Assembly: GCF_008824185.1 (NCBI RefSeq) | Contig: NZ_CP044425.1 | Span: 62,001 to 126,000, forward strand | Source: Paracoccus pantotrophus | GTDB taxonomy: Bacteria > Pseudomonadota > Alphaproteobacteria > Rhodobacterales > Rhodobacteraceae | Length of the DNA stretch: 64,000 nt | Direction of reading: 5' to 3' | Shown: positions 49,667 to 59,260 of the stretch, one piece after another | How the letters are laid out: each line of letters begins with the position of its first letter | How positions within the stretch are numbered: the stretch's first letter is position 1 | The notes under the pieces: generated by a model | Database searches by the model: none | Seen by the model: only the letters and a program-made list of their open reading frames with translations | What the model was told of the DNA's origin: nothing | Translations under genes and position numbers: made by a program

Positions 49667-51120
49667 TGGAGAACCTCCCTTGCTGGGCCGGACCGGGTGA
49701 TCCGGGGTTCCAATTGGCTGCGGAAGAAGGACGGGTTGGCCTGCATGATGCGGACATAGGATTCGATGCCGAAATCGACCCAGTCCCGCATCAGGTCGCA
49801 GTAATGCCAGACCGGCGCGAAGGGATCGCCTTGCCGGGCATAGCTTTCGTGATAGCAGCCGCCGGCGCAGATACTGCGGATGCGGCAGGTCTTGCAGCCG
49901 AAGGCGCTGCGGTCCTGCGCGGTCTCGATGAAGCCGGCGAGCTTGGGGATGTCGATGCCGGTTTCGACATTGCCGTAGGTCGGCTGGTTCGAACCGACGA
50001 AGCGGTGGCAGAGGTGCAGCTCGCCCTCCTTGTCGACGGCGAGCATCCCCAGGCCCGCGCCGCAGGGCACCGCCTTCTTGGTGCCCTGGGCGATATCGGT
50101 CAAAAGCTGGTGCATGTTGGAAAAGCCGATATTCTCGCCCCGGCAGGCGGCCTCGACATAGCGCCGGCCCAGGGTCTTCATGTCCTCGAAGGCGCGCTTC
50201 AGCGCCTCCTGGTCCAGGTTGAAGACCGCGATCGGCCCCGAGGTCGCCGGGCCGAAGCCGACCTCGTGAAAGCCCAACTCGTTCTTCAGGTGGTCGTGGA
50301 TGCCGATGACGTCGGTCACGCCGCGCGTCAGCGTCACCCGCACGCCGACCGGGCGCGAGCGATAGCGCGCCAGCAGCATGCGCACATTGCGCGCCACCAG
50401 GTCATAGGTGCCCTTGCCGCCCACGGTCTTGCGGTTCGCGTCATGCAGCGCCTTCGGCCCGTCCATGCTGACGGTCAGCGCAAAGCGATGCGTGTCGAAC
50501 CAGTCGACCAGTTCCGGCGTCAAGAGCGTCGCATTGGTGGTCAGCGAGAAATCGACCGTCTTGCCGAGTTCCGCCGCGCGCGGCAGGGCATAGGCCACCA
50601 CCTCGCGGATCAGGGCCATGTTCGACAGCGGCTCGCCGCCGAAGAACACCACGTTCACCCGGTCGCGGGCATGGGCCTGCTTCAGCAGCAGCTCGAAACT
50701 GGCCTTCGCCGTCTGAAAGCCCATCTTCTGGCCCTTGGCGGGGGTGGTCAGGTCTTCCTTGTAGCAATAGGTGCAGGCCAGGTTGCAGCCGGTGTTGACG
50801 TTCAGGATGATGGTCGAGAGGGGGATCTCCTCGACCTTCACGACGGGGCGCGGAATGTCCGCCGCCTCGGCATCGCGCAGGATGTCCAGTGCCAGGAAGC
50901 TTTGCAGGCATTCCGACAGCGTGTCGGGGCCGTGGCGCGGGCCAAGCTCGGCGCGCATCAGATCGGGGTCGACGGCGGGCGCCCGCCGGAACAGGTCGTA
51001 GACGTCGCGCGCCACGCCGTCGAGCTCGAACAGGCTGGTCGTCGGCACATGCATCAGCATGGCATGGCCGTCGACATCGACGCGATGGGCATTGTGGCGG
51101 ATCAGGGTCAGGGCTCCCAT
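49663..51120 (-). CDS. qhpD: QhpD, radical-SAM maturase forming thioether cross-links in QhpC
   Basis: 485 residues. The radical-SAM cluster is CNLACTYCYKED near residue 118, with the following GGEP motif (FFGGEPLSNMALI). The C-terminal SPASM-type cysteines include CGAGLGMLAVDKEGELHLC and CKTCRIRSICAGGCYHE, for auxiliary iron-sulfur clusters. QhpD makes the Cys-to-Asp/Glu thioether bonds in the gamma subunit. The start at 51120 is chosen from family length; the longer frame overlaps qhpA. Confidence 0.93.
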   Translation of the reverse strand: MGALTLIRHNAHRVDVDGHAMLMHVPTTSLFELDGVARDVYDLFRRAPAVDPDLMRAELGPRHGPDTLSECLQSFLALDILRDAEAADIPRPVVKVEEIPLSTIILNVNTGCNLACTYCYKEDLTTPAKGQKMGFQTAKASFELLLKQAHARDRVNVVFFGGEPLSNMALIREVVAYALPRAAELGKTVDFSLTTNATLLTPELVDWFDTHRFALTVSMDGPKALHDANRKTVGGKGTYDLVARNVRMLLARYRSRPVGVRVTLTRGVTDVIGIHDHLKNELGFHEVGFGPATSGPIAVFNLDQEALKRAFEDMKTLGRRYVEAACRGENIGFSNMHQLLTDIAQGTKKAVPCGAGLGMLAVDKEGELHLCHRFVGSNQPTYGNVETGIDIPKLAGFIETAQDRSAFGCKTCRIRSICAGGCYHESYARQGDPFAPVWHYCDLMRDWVDFGIESYVRIMQANPSFFRSQLEPRITRSGPAREVLQ

Positions 51121-51124
51121 GGCG

Positions 51125-52660
51125 TCACCGGATCGGCGCGTCGACGAAGCGCTGCACCGTGGCGTAGAGATGCGCCTCGGCACTCAGCGGCTCGCCTCCG
51201 GCATCGACGGTGGCGACCACCTTCAGGTTGCCGGCATTGTTGGTCTGCATCGGCCGTTCCGGGTTCGGCCCGGCATCGGCGGGCGTGAACAGGCCGGTGT
51301 CGTCGATTGAGCCGGCATATTTCGCGTCCTGCATCTTTTCCGCCTCCTCGTCGAAATTGTCGGTGGCCCAGCTGGCCGGGAAGGCGCCCAGGGCGATGTC
51401 GTCCCCGGTCCCGGCTTCGCCGTCGGGACCGTTCAGCCAGCCCATCGCCTCGAACTGCGCCGGCACCTTGGGGATCGGGCCGCCATTGCCGCCGATGCGG
51501 GCGATGGTCATGTCGGGCACGATGCTGATGCGGTCGGGCCGGTCATAGGCCACCAGCTCGACCTTCTGCCCGCCCAGATCCAGGCTGACCGGGCCGGGCG
51601 CGCCGCTGGCGGTCAGCTTCAGCACCGTCACGCCGTCCCCGGCGCTTTCCACGCTGCCGGTAACGCTTTCGGGCAGGGTCAAGGCATCGCCCAGGCCGGT
51701 GCCCGCGACGCGGACCCGCGTTTCCTCGCCGATCTTCAGCCGCGCGGGCGCTGCCGCCAGCACCTGCGGCGCGCCGTCCGCCCTCACCGCCGCCAGCCTT
51801 CCGCCGATCACGTCGCTGTCGGCATGATACCAGCGGCCCGAGAAGCGGCCGTCCTCGAAGGCCATGACCTGGCGGATGGTGGTCTCGCCGTCGCTCAGCG
51901 TCGCACGCCATTCGCCGGCGCCGAGGATGCGGCCGGTGCCGGCAAAGCTCCGGCTGCCATCGGCGAAGTCGAGGGTCATGGTCACCTCGTAATCCTCGCC
52001 CGCCTTCTTCAGCGCCAGCCGGCCGGTATAGTCGCCGCGCCCCGGCTGCCGCCCGGCCAGCACGTAATCGCCCGAGGCGTCGCCGGCAAAGGCGGCCGGC
52101 GCCTCGCCCAGCGGATAGGTCTTGGCCAGGAAGGGGATGATCTCGGCCTGGGCGATGCCCCACCAGTCGCGATCCCGCGCCAGCGCCTGGTATTCCAGCG
52201 TCGGGAACTGGCCGAGGTGGAAGTTGACCAGATGCGTCCAGTCCTCGGGGGTGCGGCGCTGCAAGGCGACGCGGGCATAGGAATGGCAGCGGCCGCAGGT
52301 CTGGGTCATCAGCGTGTCGGGGCCCTCGTCCCAGGCCACCGGCTCGCGTTCCAGGATGTAGCGGCGCTCTTCGGTCTCGGCCAGGGTCAGGCCGCGGGTA
52401 TCGGACAGGTAGCGCACCACGGCCGCGCGCTCCTCGGGTTCCAGCGCGACGCCGTGGTTGCGCATCATCCGCGTCACGGTCATGTCCCAGCCCTCGGGCG
52501 TCTTGCGGGCGGCGTCGATGCGCTCCCATCGGCCGTCCTCGTGCTTGACATGGCAGGCGGCGCAGGCGTTCTCCAGCACCTCCTCGCCCGTCACCGCCAG
52601 CGCCGGGGCGGCGGCAAGGGCGGCGACAGAGACCAGCGCGGTTCGGGTAAGTGGCTTCAT
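51125..52660 (-). CDS. qhpA: Quinohemoprotein amine dehydrogenase alpha subunit (diheme)
   Basis: 511 residues, periplasmic. A Sec signal (MKPLTRTALVSVAALAAAPALA) precedes two c-type heme sites, CAACH near residue 33 and CGRCH near residue 123, and then beta-barrel domains. Electrons from amine oxidation at the quinone of QhpC pass through these hemes to azurin or a cytochrome c. It is the first gene of qhpADCBEF and faces qhpG across a 206-base gap containing the two-box motif. Confidence 0.93.
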   Translation of the reverse strand: MKPLTRTALVSVAALAAAPALAVTGEEVLENACAACHVKHEDGRWERIDAARKTPEGWDMTVTRMMRNHGVALEPEERAAVVRYLSDTRGLTLAETEERRYILEREPVAWDEGPDTLMTQTCGRCHSYARVALQRRTPEDWTHLVNFHLGQFPTLEYQALARDRDWWGIAQAEIIPFLAKTYPLGEAPAAFAGDASGDYVLAGRQPGRGDYTGRLALKKAGEDYEVTMTLDFADGSRSFAGTGRILGAGEWRATLSDGETTIRQVMAFEDGRFSGRWYHADSDVIGGRLAAVRADGAPQVLAAAPARLKIGEETRVRVAGTGLGDALTLPESVTGSVESAGDGVTVLKLTASGAPGPVSLDLGGQKVELVAYDRPDRISIVPDMTIARIGGNGGPIPKVPAQFEAMGWLNGPDGEAGTGDDIALGAFPASWATDNFDEEAEKMQDAKYAGSIDDTGLFTPADAGPNPERPMQTNNAGNLKVVATVDAGGEPLSAEAHLYATVQRFVDAPIR

Positions 52661-52738
52661 CTGGCGGCTTCCTCTGGCTCGTCGGGATGGATGGCCCGAT
52701 TGCGATGGGATCCAGAAAAGCGCCGGGGGGCGGCAGGT

Positions 52739-52811
52739 TTCTTGTCATTCCCGGCCAGAGTCGCGGCAGATCGCCGCGCCCCCCGCCTTTGGCCGCAAAT
52801 GTCAGGTTCGC
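52739..52811. promoter_or_regulatory. Two-box motif upstream of qhpA and qhpG
   Basis: Box 1, TTCTTGTCATTCCCGGCCA at 52739-52757, and box 2, GGCCGCAAATGTCA plus GTTCGC, at 52791-52811, match the pair upstream of the aldehyde dehydrogenase gene. Relative to the minus-strand genes the orientation is the same in both places. Confidence 0.6.
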
Positions 52812-52866
52812 GGGCCGGCAGCGGGCGCAGACTGCCGGATATCCGGGCGAACGGAAGGGAAAGCGC

Positions 52867-54105
52867 ATGGGGGCGGATGCCGATCTGATCGTGCTGGGCG
52901 GCGGGCCGGCGGGCGCGGTTTCGGCCTGGCTGGCCGCGCGCGACGGGCTGCGCGTGCTGCTGGTCGATCCCGCCCGCAGCCGGCCAAGGCTCGAGGGGCT
53001 CAGCCCGCGGCTGCATCGTTGGCTGGCGGGTCAAGGGCTGCTCGACGGGTTCGACGGCATTGCAGGCCCGCTGCGGCGACAGGTGGACTGGGCCGGGATC
53101 AGCGAAAGCAATGCCGAGCATGTGGTCGAGCGCGCGGCGCTGGACGCGCATCTGCGCCGCTGCGCCGAAGCCGCCGGCGCCCGGCTGGTGATCGGCAGCG
53201 GCCGGCCGGAACCGGGCGGGGCGCTGCTTGGCAGCGGAGGGCTGCGCGCGCCCATGGTCATCGACGCCAGGGGTCGCCGGTCGCCCGCTGCGGGCGGCAA
53301 GGCCCCGGCCACCCTGGCGCTGTCCGGCTGGGTCGCCGCCGCCCTGCCCCCGGGCATCCGGCTGGCGGCGCTGGCGCAGGGCTGGCTGTGGCGGGTGGCG
53401 CTGCCCGACGGCCGGGTCTGGGTGCAGGCCATGCTGGATGCCGGTGGCGACGGCAGGCCGGCGGATCGGTTGCGGGCTGCGATGGCCGCGGCCGAGCCCG
53501 CGCTGGCGGATGCACCGCTGCCGGGCCCGCCGCTGCTGCGCGAGGCCGCGCCGCGTCTGCCCGGCCCGATTGGCGCGCTGGACCTGCTGCGCGTCGGCGA
53601 TGCCCTTGCCGCCATGGACCCGCTGTCCGGCCACGGCCAGTTCTGGGCGGTGTCGAGCGCGCTGGCCGCCGCCGCCGTGCGCCGCACCCTGGCGGCCCGG
53701 CCCGGCTCCGAATCCCTCTGCCGCCGCTTCCTGGCCGAGCGCGCGCTGCAGACGAGCCTGCACCAGGCACGGATCGGCCGCGATTTCCTGCGCGCCGAGC
53801 CGCGGTTTCGCGCCGAGCCCTTCTGGGCAGCGCGGCTGGGCTTTCCCGACGACCGGCCCGCCGCCGCGCCGCCGGTGGTCCCGCACATTGCCCCTGCCAT
53901 CCTGGTCGAGGACGGGCTGCTGGCCGAGCGCGAGGTGCTGCATACACCCGGCGCGCCGCAGGGCGTCGGCTGGTTCGGCAACATCCCCGCCGCCGAGGCC
54001 TGGCGGTCATGGCAGCAGGGCGGAGCCCCCGCCCTGCAGGCCCGCTGGGGCGAGGCAGGGGCGCGGATCGCCCGGCAGTTTCAGGCTGGGCCTCGGGTTG
54101 GCTGA
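52867..54105 (+). CDS. qhpG: QhpG, flavin-dependent monooxygenase for CTQ formation
   Basis: 412 residues. The FAD motif LIVLGGGPAGAVSAWLAARDG and acidic-end LLVDPARSRPRLEG, plus the later GDALAAMDPLSGHGQFWAVSSALAAA, identify a tryptophan-halogenase/hydroxylase-like flavoprotein. QhpG hydroxylates the gamma-subunit tryptophan that becomes the quinone. GGAAGGG precedes the ATG at 52867. Its 3' end overlaps a permease relic on the other strand by 25 bases. Confidence 0.9.
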   Translation: MGADADLIVLGGGPAGAVSAWLAARDGLRVLLVDPARSRPRLEGLSPRLHRWLAGQGLLDGFDGIAGPLRRQVDWAGISESNAEHVVERAALDAHLRRCAEAAGARLVIGSGRPEPGGALLGSGGLRAPMVIDARGRRSPAAGGKAPATLALSGWVAAALPPGIRLAALAQGWLWRVALPDGRVWVQAMLDAGGDGRPADRLRAAMAAAEPALADAPLPGPPLLREAAPRLPGPIGALDLLRVGDALAAMDPLSGHGQFWAVSSALAAAAVRRTLAARPGSESLCRRFLAERALQTSLHQARIGRDFLRAEPRFRAEPFWAARLGFPDDRPAAAPPVVPHIAPAILVEDGLLAEREVLHTPGAPQGVGWFGNIPAAEAWRSWQQGGAPALQARWGEAGARIARQFQAGPRVG

Positions 54106-54487
54106 CCCAGCGCCGCGGCACGCCGGCGCAGCACCGCATAGGCCAACCCGGCGATCACGAAGGTAGCAGGGGCCGAGAAGGATGCGGCCGCGCCGCCGAT
54201 GAAATGCAGCGCCAGCCCGCCGGCCGAGGCGATCAGCCAGGCCCCCAGCCCGCGGGATTGATGGCACGGGCGGGCTGCGGATCCTCGGGCTCGGCGCCGG
54301 TGATGTGGACCAGGGCGATCGCGACCCAAGCCACCACGAAGATGCCCTGATAGGCCAGGGCCTGCAGGATATAGGCAAAGACATCGGCCAGCATCAGCGC
54401 ATAGGCGATGGTGCCGGCCACGCAGGCCCAGACCCATTTCGCCAGGCGCAGGCGAAACACGGTGCGGGCAAAGCTCTCCATGTTCAC
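54081..54487 (-). pseudogene. Cytosine/purine permease-like protein, C-terminal relic with frameshift
   Basis: One minus frame gives RLAKWVWACVAGTIAYALM, ADVFAYILQALAYQGIFVVAWVAIALVHI, typical of the last helices of nucleobase:cation symporters; a second frame continues LGAWLIASAGGLALHFIGGAA and FVIAGLAYAVLRRR. The change is near 54255. The N-terminal eight or so helices are absent. The remaining 54488-54654 holds no recognisable gene. Confidence 0.7.
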
Positions 54488-54654
54488 CGCGGCGAGGTAA
54501 TGGTGTTTGTTCCCATGGTTTGATGGTGCGATCCTTTCTCAGGAATGGACGGATGCCTTATGGGACAAGTTCGTCACGCAAGCGCCACGACCACGCACGC
54601 GATCCGAGCTGCAATACAACGCCCGCAGCTGCGCAATGCCTCTGCTCCGGTGGA

Positions 54655-55800
54655 CTAGTCTCGCACCGCCGTTCTTACTCCGTTCCTGACCAGCTCGATC
54701 AGAGACGCAGGATCGATAGCTTTGCAGAGTGCGCTCTTGCGAGGCTTTACGCAGGTCATGTCTTCGGCGGTCAGCATGGCGTTGATCACCGCCTCATCGA
54801 CCGCGTTCACCGTAGCCAGATAGACCGGGTCCAGCCAATCGTCGGGAATGGCGGTCATGCTGCGCGGTGCGGTGGCAAGTGCATTGCGCGGGATCGCATT
54901 GGCGGTCGAGAAGGCGATAAAGATGTCGCCCGAATTGTTGCCGCCCGGGCTGCCACTGCGGCTGATCCCCAGACCGCCGCGTTGAGCCAACCGCTCAAGC
55001 TGGTTAGGCAGCAGCGGAATATCGGTGGCGATGACCACGATGATGGAGCCCTGCTCGTGGTCCAGAAGCAGGTTCTCACGCATATGCTGCCCGGCAGGCA
55101 CGCCAAGCACGGTCAGCCAGTCGCGCCGTCCGTAATTTGCCTGGACCAGCACACCGACGGTGTAGTCCCGTCCGCCCAGACGCACGACCTGAGAGGCGGT
55201 GCCGGTGCCGCCTTTGAATTCATAGGCGATCATGCCGGTGCCGCCACCGACATTGCCCTCGGCCAACGGCCCCGAGACGGCGCCTTCCAGGGCCGAGATC
55301 ACATGCTCCTCGCGCACATGCATGCCGTTGATGTCGTTCAGGACGCCGTCATAAGTCTCGGCCACAACCGGCATCGCCCAGAGGTGGTCGTTCAGAAACT
55401 CCTCGGCATATTGGCGGATCATCCACTTCGTCGCTGCCGAATGCGCCACGCCGATGCCATGGGTGTTCGTCAGGCAGATCGGCCCCGAGAAATGCCCCGC
55501 ATGGCGGATCCAGTGGCTGCCCGTCATCTCGCCATTGCCGTTCAGTGCGTGGATGCCCGCCCAGACCGGCCGGATCTCGGCAAGATGGCCGCGGGGCAGG
55601 ATCGCGGTGACGCCGGTGCGAATGGGCCCTTCACCCACCCGCAGCGGACCATCCCCCTCGATGATCGTCGTGTAACCGACCTTGACGCCGGGCACATCGG
55701 TGATCGCGTTCCATTGCCCGGTCTGCCCGGGAAACGGCAGTCCGAGCTGACGTCCGCGCAGCTTTCTCAAGCAGGTTTCCATGGCCGGCACAGTCTCCAT
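54655..55800 (-). CDS. DmpA-type aminopeptidase (P1/S58 family)
   Basis: 381 residues. The family is identified by GQWNAITDVPGVKVGYTTI, VWAGIHALNGNGEMTG, the NVGGGTGMIAYEFKGGTGT stretch and the self-cleavage/catalytic site PGGNNSGDIF, where the serine becomes the nucleophile. Related enzymes remove N-terminal L- or D-residues from short peptides or amides. No signal peptide is evident. The start at 55800 lacks a clear ribosome site; the ATG at 55782 is an alternative. It is divergent from a peptide ABC transporter, suggesting that it digests the imported substrate. Confidence 0.88.
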   Translation of the reverse strand: METVPAMETCLRKLRGRQLGLPFPGQTGQWNAITDVPGVKVGYTTIIEGDGPLRVGEGPIRTGVTAILPRGHLAEIRPVWAGIHALNGNGEMTGSHWIRHAGHFSGPICLTNTHGIGVAHSAATKWMIRQYAEEFLNDHLWAMPVVAETYDGVLNDINGMHVREEHVISALEGAVSGPLAEGNVGGGTGMIAYEFKGGTGTASQVVRLGGRDYTVGVLVQANYGRRDWLTVLGVPAGQHMRENLLLDHEQGSIIVVIATDIPLLPNQLERLAQRGGLGISRSGSPGGNNSGDIFIAFSTANAIPRNALATAPRSMTAIPDDWLDPVYLATVNAVDEAVINAMLTAEDMTCVKPRKSALCKAIDPASLIELVRNGVRTAVRD

Positions 55801-55829
55801 TGTTAGTAAAATAACTCAACTTGACATGA

Positions 55830-55847
55830 ATGATGTAATTATATCAT
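55830..55847. promoter_or_regulatory. Candidate RpiR operator
   Basis: ATGATGTAATTATATCAT is a near-perfect palindrome with one mismatched pair, flanked by TTGACA on the left and TGTCAA on the right (55821-55853). It sits in the divergent promoter between the aminopeptidase and the transporter genes and is much richer in A+T than its surroundings. Confidence 0.55.
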
Positions 55848-55892
55848 TGTCAAGAGTATCGGTAAAAACCGCCGACAGGGGGGAAGATCGGA

Positions 55893-57398
55893 ATGAAACG
55901 AAATACCGTAGCCATGATCACGGCAGTTACCGCCATGCTGACGATGGCCCCGGCGTGGGCCGAAAATCTGATACGCATCGGCTCGCCCTATCAGACGACG
56001 ACGCTGGACCCGATCCGGTCGTCGGCCGCTGGCAATATTGAGACCTTTGGCCAGCTTTACTCCCGTCTGCTTCGTCGTGATGCCGATGGTAAGATGCAGC
56101 CCGGTCTGGCGGAGGAGTGGACGATCTCTGACGACGGGCTGGAGTTGGTCTTCACGCTGCGCGACGCGAAGTTTTCGAACGGCACGCCGATCATCGCTGA
56201 CGACGTGGCCTTCAGCCTGACCCGCGCCATCAAGGATGAGAAATCGGCCTATTCCGCGACGCTGGCGGCGATCGATTCGGTGACCGCCGTGGACTCGCAT
56301 ACAGTGCGGGTGACGCTGAAGCACAAATTCGCGCCGATCCTTGAAAATCTCGAGGTGTTCAACGCCGGCATCGTCTCGAAAGCCGATGTCGAGGCGCGGG
56401 GCGAGCAGGCTTTTGTGGATAAGCCGGTGACATCGGGGCCCTATGAGGTGCGCGAATGGCGCCCCAACGACCGGCTGATCCTCGAGCCCAACCCCCATTA
56501 CTGGCGCGAGGGCTATCCCAAGAACGACGGCGCCGAGTTCATCGAGATCTCCAACGCCAACACCCGTGTCTCGATGATGATGTCGGGCGAGCTGGAGGCC
56601 ATGCGCGAGGTTCCCTGGTCGCAGCTCGCCGAGATGCAGAGCCGTGACAATGTGACGGTGGCGCTGGAACCCTCGACGATGATCTACGTGACGCTGCTGA
56701 ATGGACGGCGCCCGCCCTTTGACAACGTCAAGGCCCGGCAGGCGGCCGCCTATGCGCTGAACGTCCCGGCCATTGCCAAGGCGATGACCGAAGGCCACGC
56801 CCAGCCCGCCAATACGACCCTTCCCTCGGCCCTGAACTATCACGACGAGGACTTTCCCGGCCTGCCTTACGATCCGGCCCTGGCCCGGACCCTGCTGAAA
56901 GAGGGCGGCTATGACGGCAAGGAACTGACGGTGCTGATCGCTCCGACCACCGATTCCGATAAGCTCGCGACGCTTTTGCAGGCGCAATGGAGTGCCATCG
57001 GCTTGAAGACCAAGATCGAAAAGGTCGACCGCAGCGTCTGGTGGGAGCGGGTGCCGGCCGGCGACTACGATCTGGCGCCAAGCTGGTGGTATAACGAGAC
57101 TCCGGACCCCGACCTTGCGGTTCGCTGGGCGCTGTGCGGCAGCTGCGGCACGTATAGTTTCCAGACCTATTACGAGAACGCCGCAGTGGACCAGCTGACC
57201 GAACAGGCGGTTCGCGAACTGGACCCTGCCAAGCGCGCCGCGCTTTACGCCCAGATCCAGCGGATTTCGACCGATGAGGTCGCGCAGATCCCACTGTACT
57301 ATCCGCCCTATGCCAATGCCTACGCCCGGGATCTTCAGGGGCTGACGCTCAGCCCGTCGCTGCAATGGTCGCTGGAAGAGGCGGTCCTGTCGCGCTGA
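55893..57398 (+). CDS. Peptide ABC transporter substrate-binding protein (SBP_bac_5)
   Basis: 501 residues. A Sec signal (MITAVTAMLTMAPAWA) precedes a type II binding protein of the DppA/OppA family: LDPIRSSAAGNIETFGQLYSRLLRRD, LAEEWTISDDGLELVFTLRDAKFSNGTPI and DVAFSLTRAIKDE are the conserved N-terminal signature. GGGGGGAAG lies upstream of the ATG at 55893. It heads an operon with two permeases and a fused ATPase. Its substrate is probably a small peptide or amide, given the adjacent DmpA-type enzyme. Confidence 0.9.
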   Translation: MKRNTVAMITAVTAMLTMAPAWAENLIRIGSPYQTTTLDPIRSSAAGNIETFGQLYSRLLRRDADGKMQPGLAEEWTISDDGLELVFTLRDAKFSNGTPIIADDVAFSLTRAIKDEKSAYSATLAAIDSVTAVDSHTVRVTLKHKFAPILENLEVFNAGIVSKADVEARGEQAFVDKPVTSGPYEVREWRPNDRLILEPNPHYWREGYPKNDGAEFIEISNANTRVSMMMSGELEAMREVPWSQLAEMQSRDNVTVALEPSTMIYVTLLNGRRPPFDNVKARQAAAYALNVPAIAKAMTEGHAQPANTTLPSALNYHDEDFPGLPYDPALARTLLKEGGYDGKELTVLIAPTTDSDKLATLLQAQWSAIGLKTKIEKVDRSVWWERVPAGDYDLAPSWWYNETPDPDLAVRWALCGSCGTYSFQTYYENAAVDQLTEQAVRELDPAKRAALYAQIQRISTDEVAQIPLYYPPYANAYARDLQGLTLSPSLQWSLEEAVLSR

Positions 57399-57455
57399 CA
57401 CCCCCGCGGCCGGGGCGTCCCGTCCCGGCCTTCACCCTCAGCTCAAGGATCTTTC

Positions 57456-58394
57456 ATGACCTTTCTTGCGTTCCTGGCAAGACGGCTCGCCGGGACCATT
57501 CCGGTGCTGATCGGAATCAGCCTAGCCGCTTTCCTGTTGGTGCATCTGGCTCCGGGCGACCCGGCAAGGCTGCTGATGGGCGACCGCGCCAGCGAAGAGG
57601 CGGTCGCGGCGCTACGCGACCGGATGGGGCTGAACGACAATCTGGCAACGCAATACCTGAACTATATGGGCCACCTCTTGCGGGCCGATCTGGGCCAGTC
57701 GCTGCGTTTTCAGCGGCCAGTGCTGACGCTGATCGGGCAGTTCCTGCCGGCGACGTTGTTCCTGATCGGCTATGTCATGGTCATCAGCGTGCCGTTGACC
57801 GTGATCCTTGCGGTGACGGCCGCGCGCAACCGCGACCGCTGGCCCGATCAGTTCATCCGGCTAGGGGCGATCATCGGCATGACCTTCCCGGTGTTCTGGC
57901 TTGCGCTGATGATGTCGCGCTACTTCGGGGTCGAGTTGGGCTGGCTGCCCGTCAGCGGCTTTGGTGAAGGTTTCACCGGCCATTTGCGCCATCTCTTCCT
58001 GCCCGCGATCAGCATCTCGGCCTGGCTAGTACCGCTGTTGCTGCGCAGCCTGCGCGCGACGCTGATCCATGAGATGGAGGCCGATTACGTCGTCGCCGGC
58101 CGCTCCAAGGGGCTGCCCGAGGGGCTGAATTTCCGCCGGCATGTGCTGATGAACTCGCTGATCCCCACGCTGAACCTGCTGGGGGTGATGCTGGCCTATC
58201 TGATAGGCGGCGCCGTGGTGGTCGAGGTCGTCTATGCCGTCCCCGGCATTGGCACGCTGATGATAAACGCCGTTCTGGGCCGCGATTTCCAGGTCATTCA
58301 GGGCGTTACCGTCGTCTATGCCCTGCTGACCGTGCTGATCACGCTTTGCGTGGACCTGCTTTCCGCCCTCATTGACCCGAGGATCAAGCCATGA
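57456..58394 (+). CDS. Peptide ABC transporter permease, DppB type
   Basis: 312 residues, six membrane segments. The N-terminal FLARRLAGTIPVLIGISLAAFLLVHLAPGDPA and the EAA coupling loop (DYVVAGRSKGLPEGLNFRRHVLMNSLIP) are typical of DppB/OppB. It lies 57 bases after the binding protein gene with AAGGA before the ATG, and its stop overlaps the next start (ATGA). Confidence 0.92.
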   Translation: MTFLAFLARRLAGTIPVLIGISLAAFLLVHLAPGDPARLLMGDRASEEAVAALRDRMGLNDNLATQYLNYMGHLLRADLGQSLRFQRPVLTLIGQFLPATLFLIGYVMVISVPLTVILAVTAARNRDRWPDQFIRLGAIIGMTFPVFWLALMMSRYFGVELGWLPVSGFGEGFTGHLRHLFLPAISISAWLVPLLLRSLRATLIHEMEADYVVAGRSKGLPEGLNFRRHVLMNSLIPTLNLLGVMLAYLIGGAVVVEVVYAVPGIGTLMINAVLGRDFQVIQGVTVVYALLTVLITLCVDLLSALIDPRIKP

Positions 58395-59260
58395 CCACGC
58401 CGGACATGACAACCCAAGCCACCAAGGCCCGAGTTTCGACGGCCCTTGCCGCCTTTCTGTCCCGCAACGGCACGTTCGAGGTGCTGGCCGGGCTGCTGAT
58501 CCTGACGGCGCTGCTAGTACTGGCATTCGCGGCGACGCATGTCGTCCCCGCCGATCCCAGCGCCATTGATTTCGAGGCGCTGATGGCGCCGCCGTCGGTT
58601 GCGCATCCCTTCGGCACCGATCACCTTGGACGCGACGTGTTCTCGCGTACGGTATTCGCGCTGCGCATCGACCTGTGGATGGGAGTGGCGGGCGTGGCCG
58701 CTCCGCTGGTCATCGGCACGGCTCTGGGGCTGGTCGCCGGCTATTTCGGCGGCTGGGCCGATGCGATCCTGTCGCGAATTGTCGATGTTACGGTGGCCTT
58801 TCCCTTTTTCGTTCTGGTCATCGCCATCATTGGCATCATGGGGCCGGGGCTGACCAACTATTTCATCGCGCTGGCGCTCGTGGGCTGGGTTTCTTATGCC
58901 CGGCTGGTGCGCGCGCAAACCGCCGTGCTGCGCGACAAGGATTATGTGCAGGCCGCACGGGTGCTTGGCTATTCGACACCGGTGATCCTGTTTCGCCATG
59001 TCATGCCGGCGACCCTGCCGGTGGTGCTGGTCTATGCCACGACCGATATCGTGATGATCGTGCTGGCGGGGGCGAGCCTTGGGTTTCTGGGCCTTGGCGT
59101 GCAGCCGCCGACCCCCGAATGGGGCGCGATGATCGCCGAAGGCCAGCCCTATGTCGTCAACGCCTGGTGGATCTGCCTGTTTCCCGGCCTTGCCGCCATC
59201 GTCATGGGCTTCGGCTTTGTGCTGCTGAGCGACGGCCTTTCAAGGATGATCAGACAATGA
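58391..59260 (+). CDS. Peptide ABC transporter permease, DppC type
   Basis: 289 residues, six membrane segments. The N-terminal HPFGTDHLGRDVFSRTVFALRIDL motif and the EAA loop (DYVQAARVLGYSTPVILFRHVMPATLP) identify DppC/OppC. It overlaps both neighbours by four bases, so the operon is translationally coupled. Confidence 0.92.
   Translation: MTTPDMTTQATKARVSTALAAFLSRNGTFEVLAGLLILTALLVLAFAATHVVPADPSAIDFEALMAPPSVAHPFGTDHLGRDVFSRTVFALRIDLWMGVAGVAAPLVIGTALGLVAGYFGGWADAILSRIVDVTVAFPFFVLVIAIIGIMGPGLTNYFIALALVGWVSYARLVRAQTAVLRDKDYVQAARVLGYSTPVILFRHVMPATLPVVLVYATTDIVMIVLAGASLGFLGLGVQPPTPEWGAMIAEGQPYVVNAWWICLFPGLAAIVMGFGFVLLSDGLSRMIRQ

Noticed and set aside
54488..54654. Possible IS fragment between the permease relic and the aminopeptidase
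   Set aside because: Short frames only, with no transposase motif or terminal inverted repeats that I can identify.
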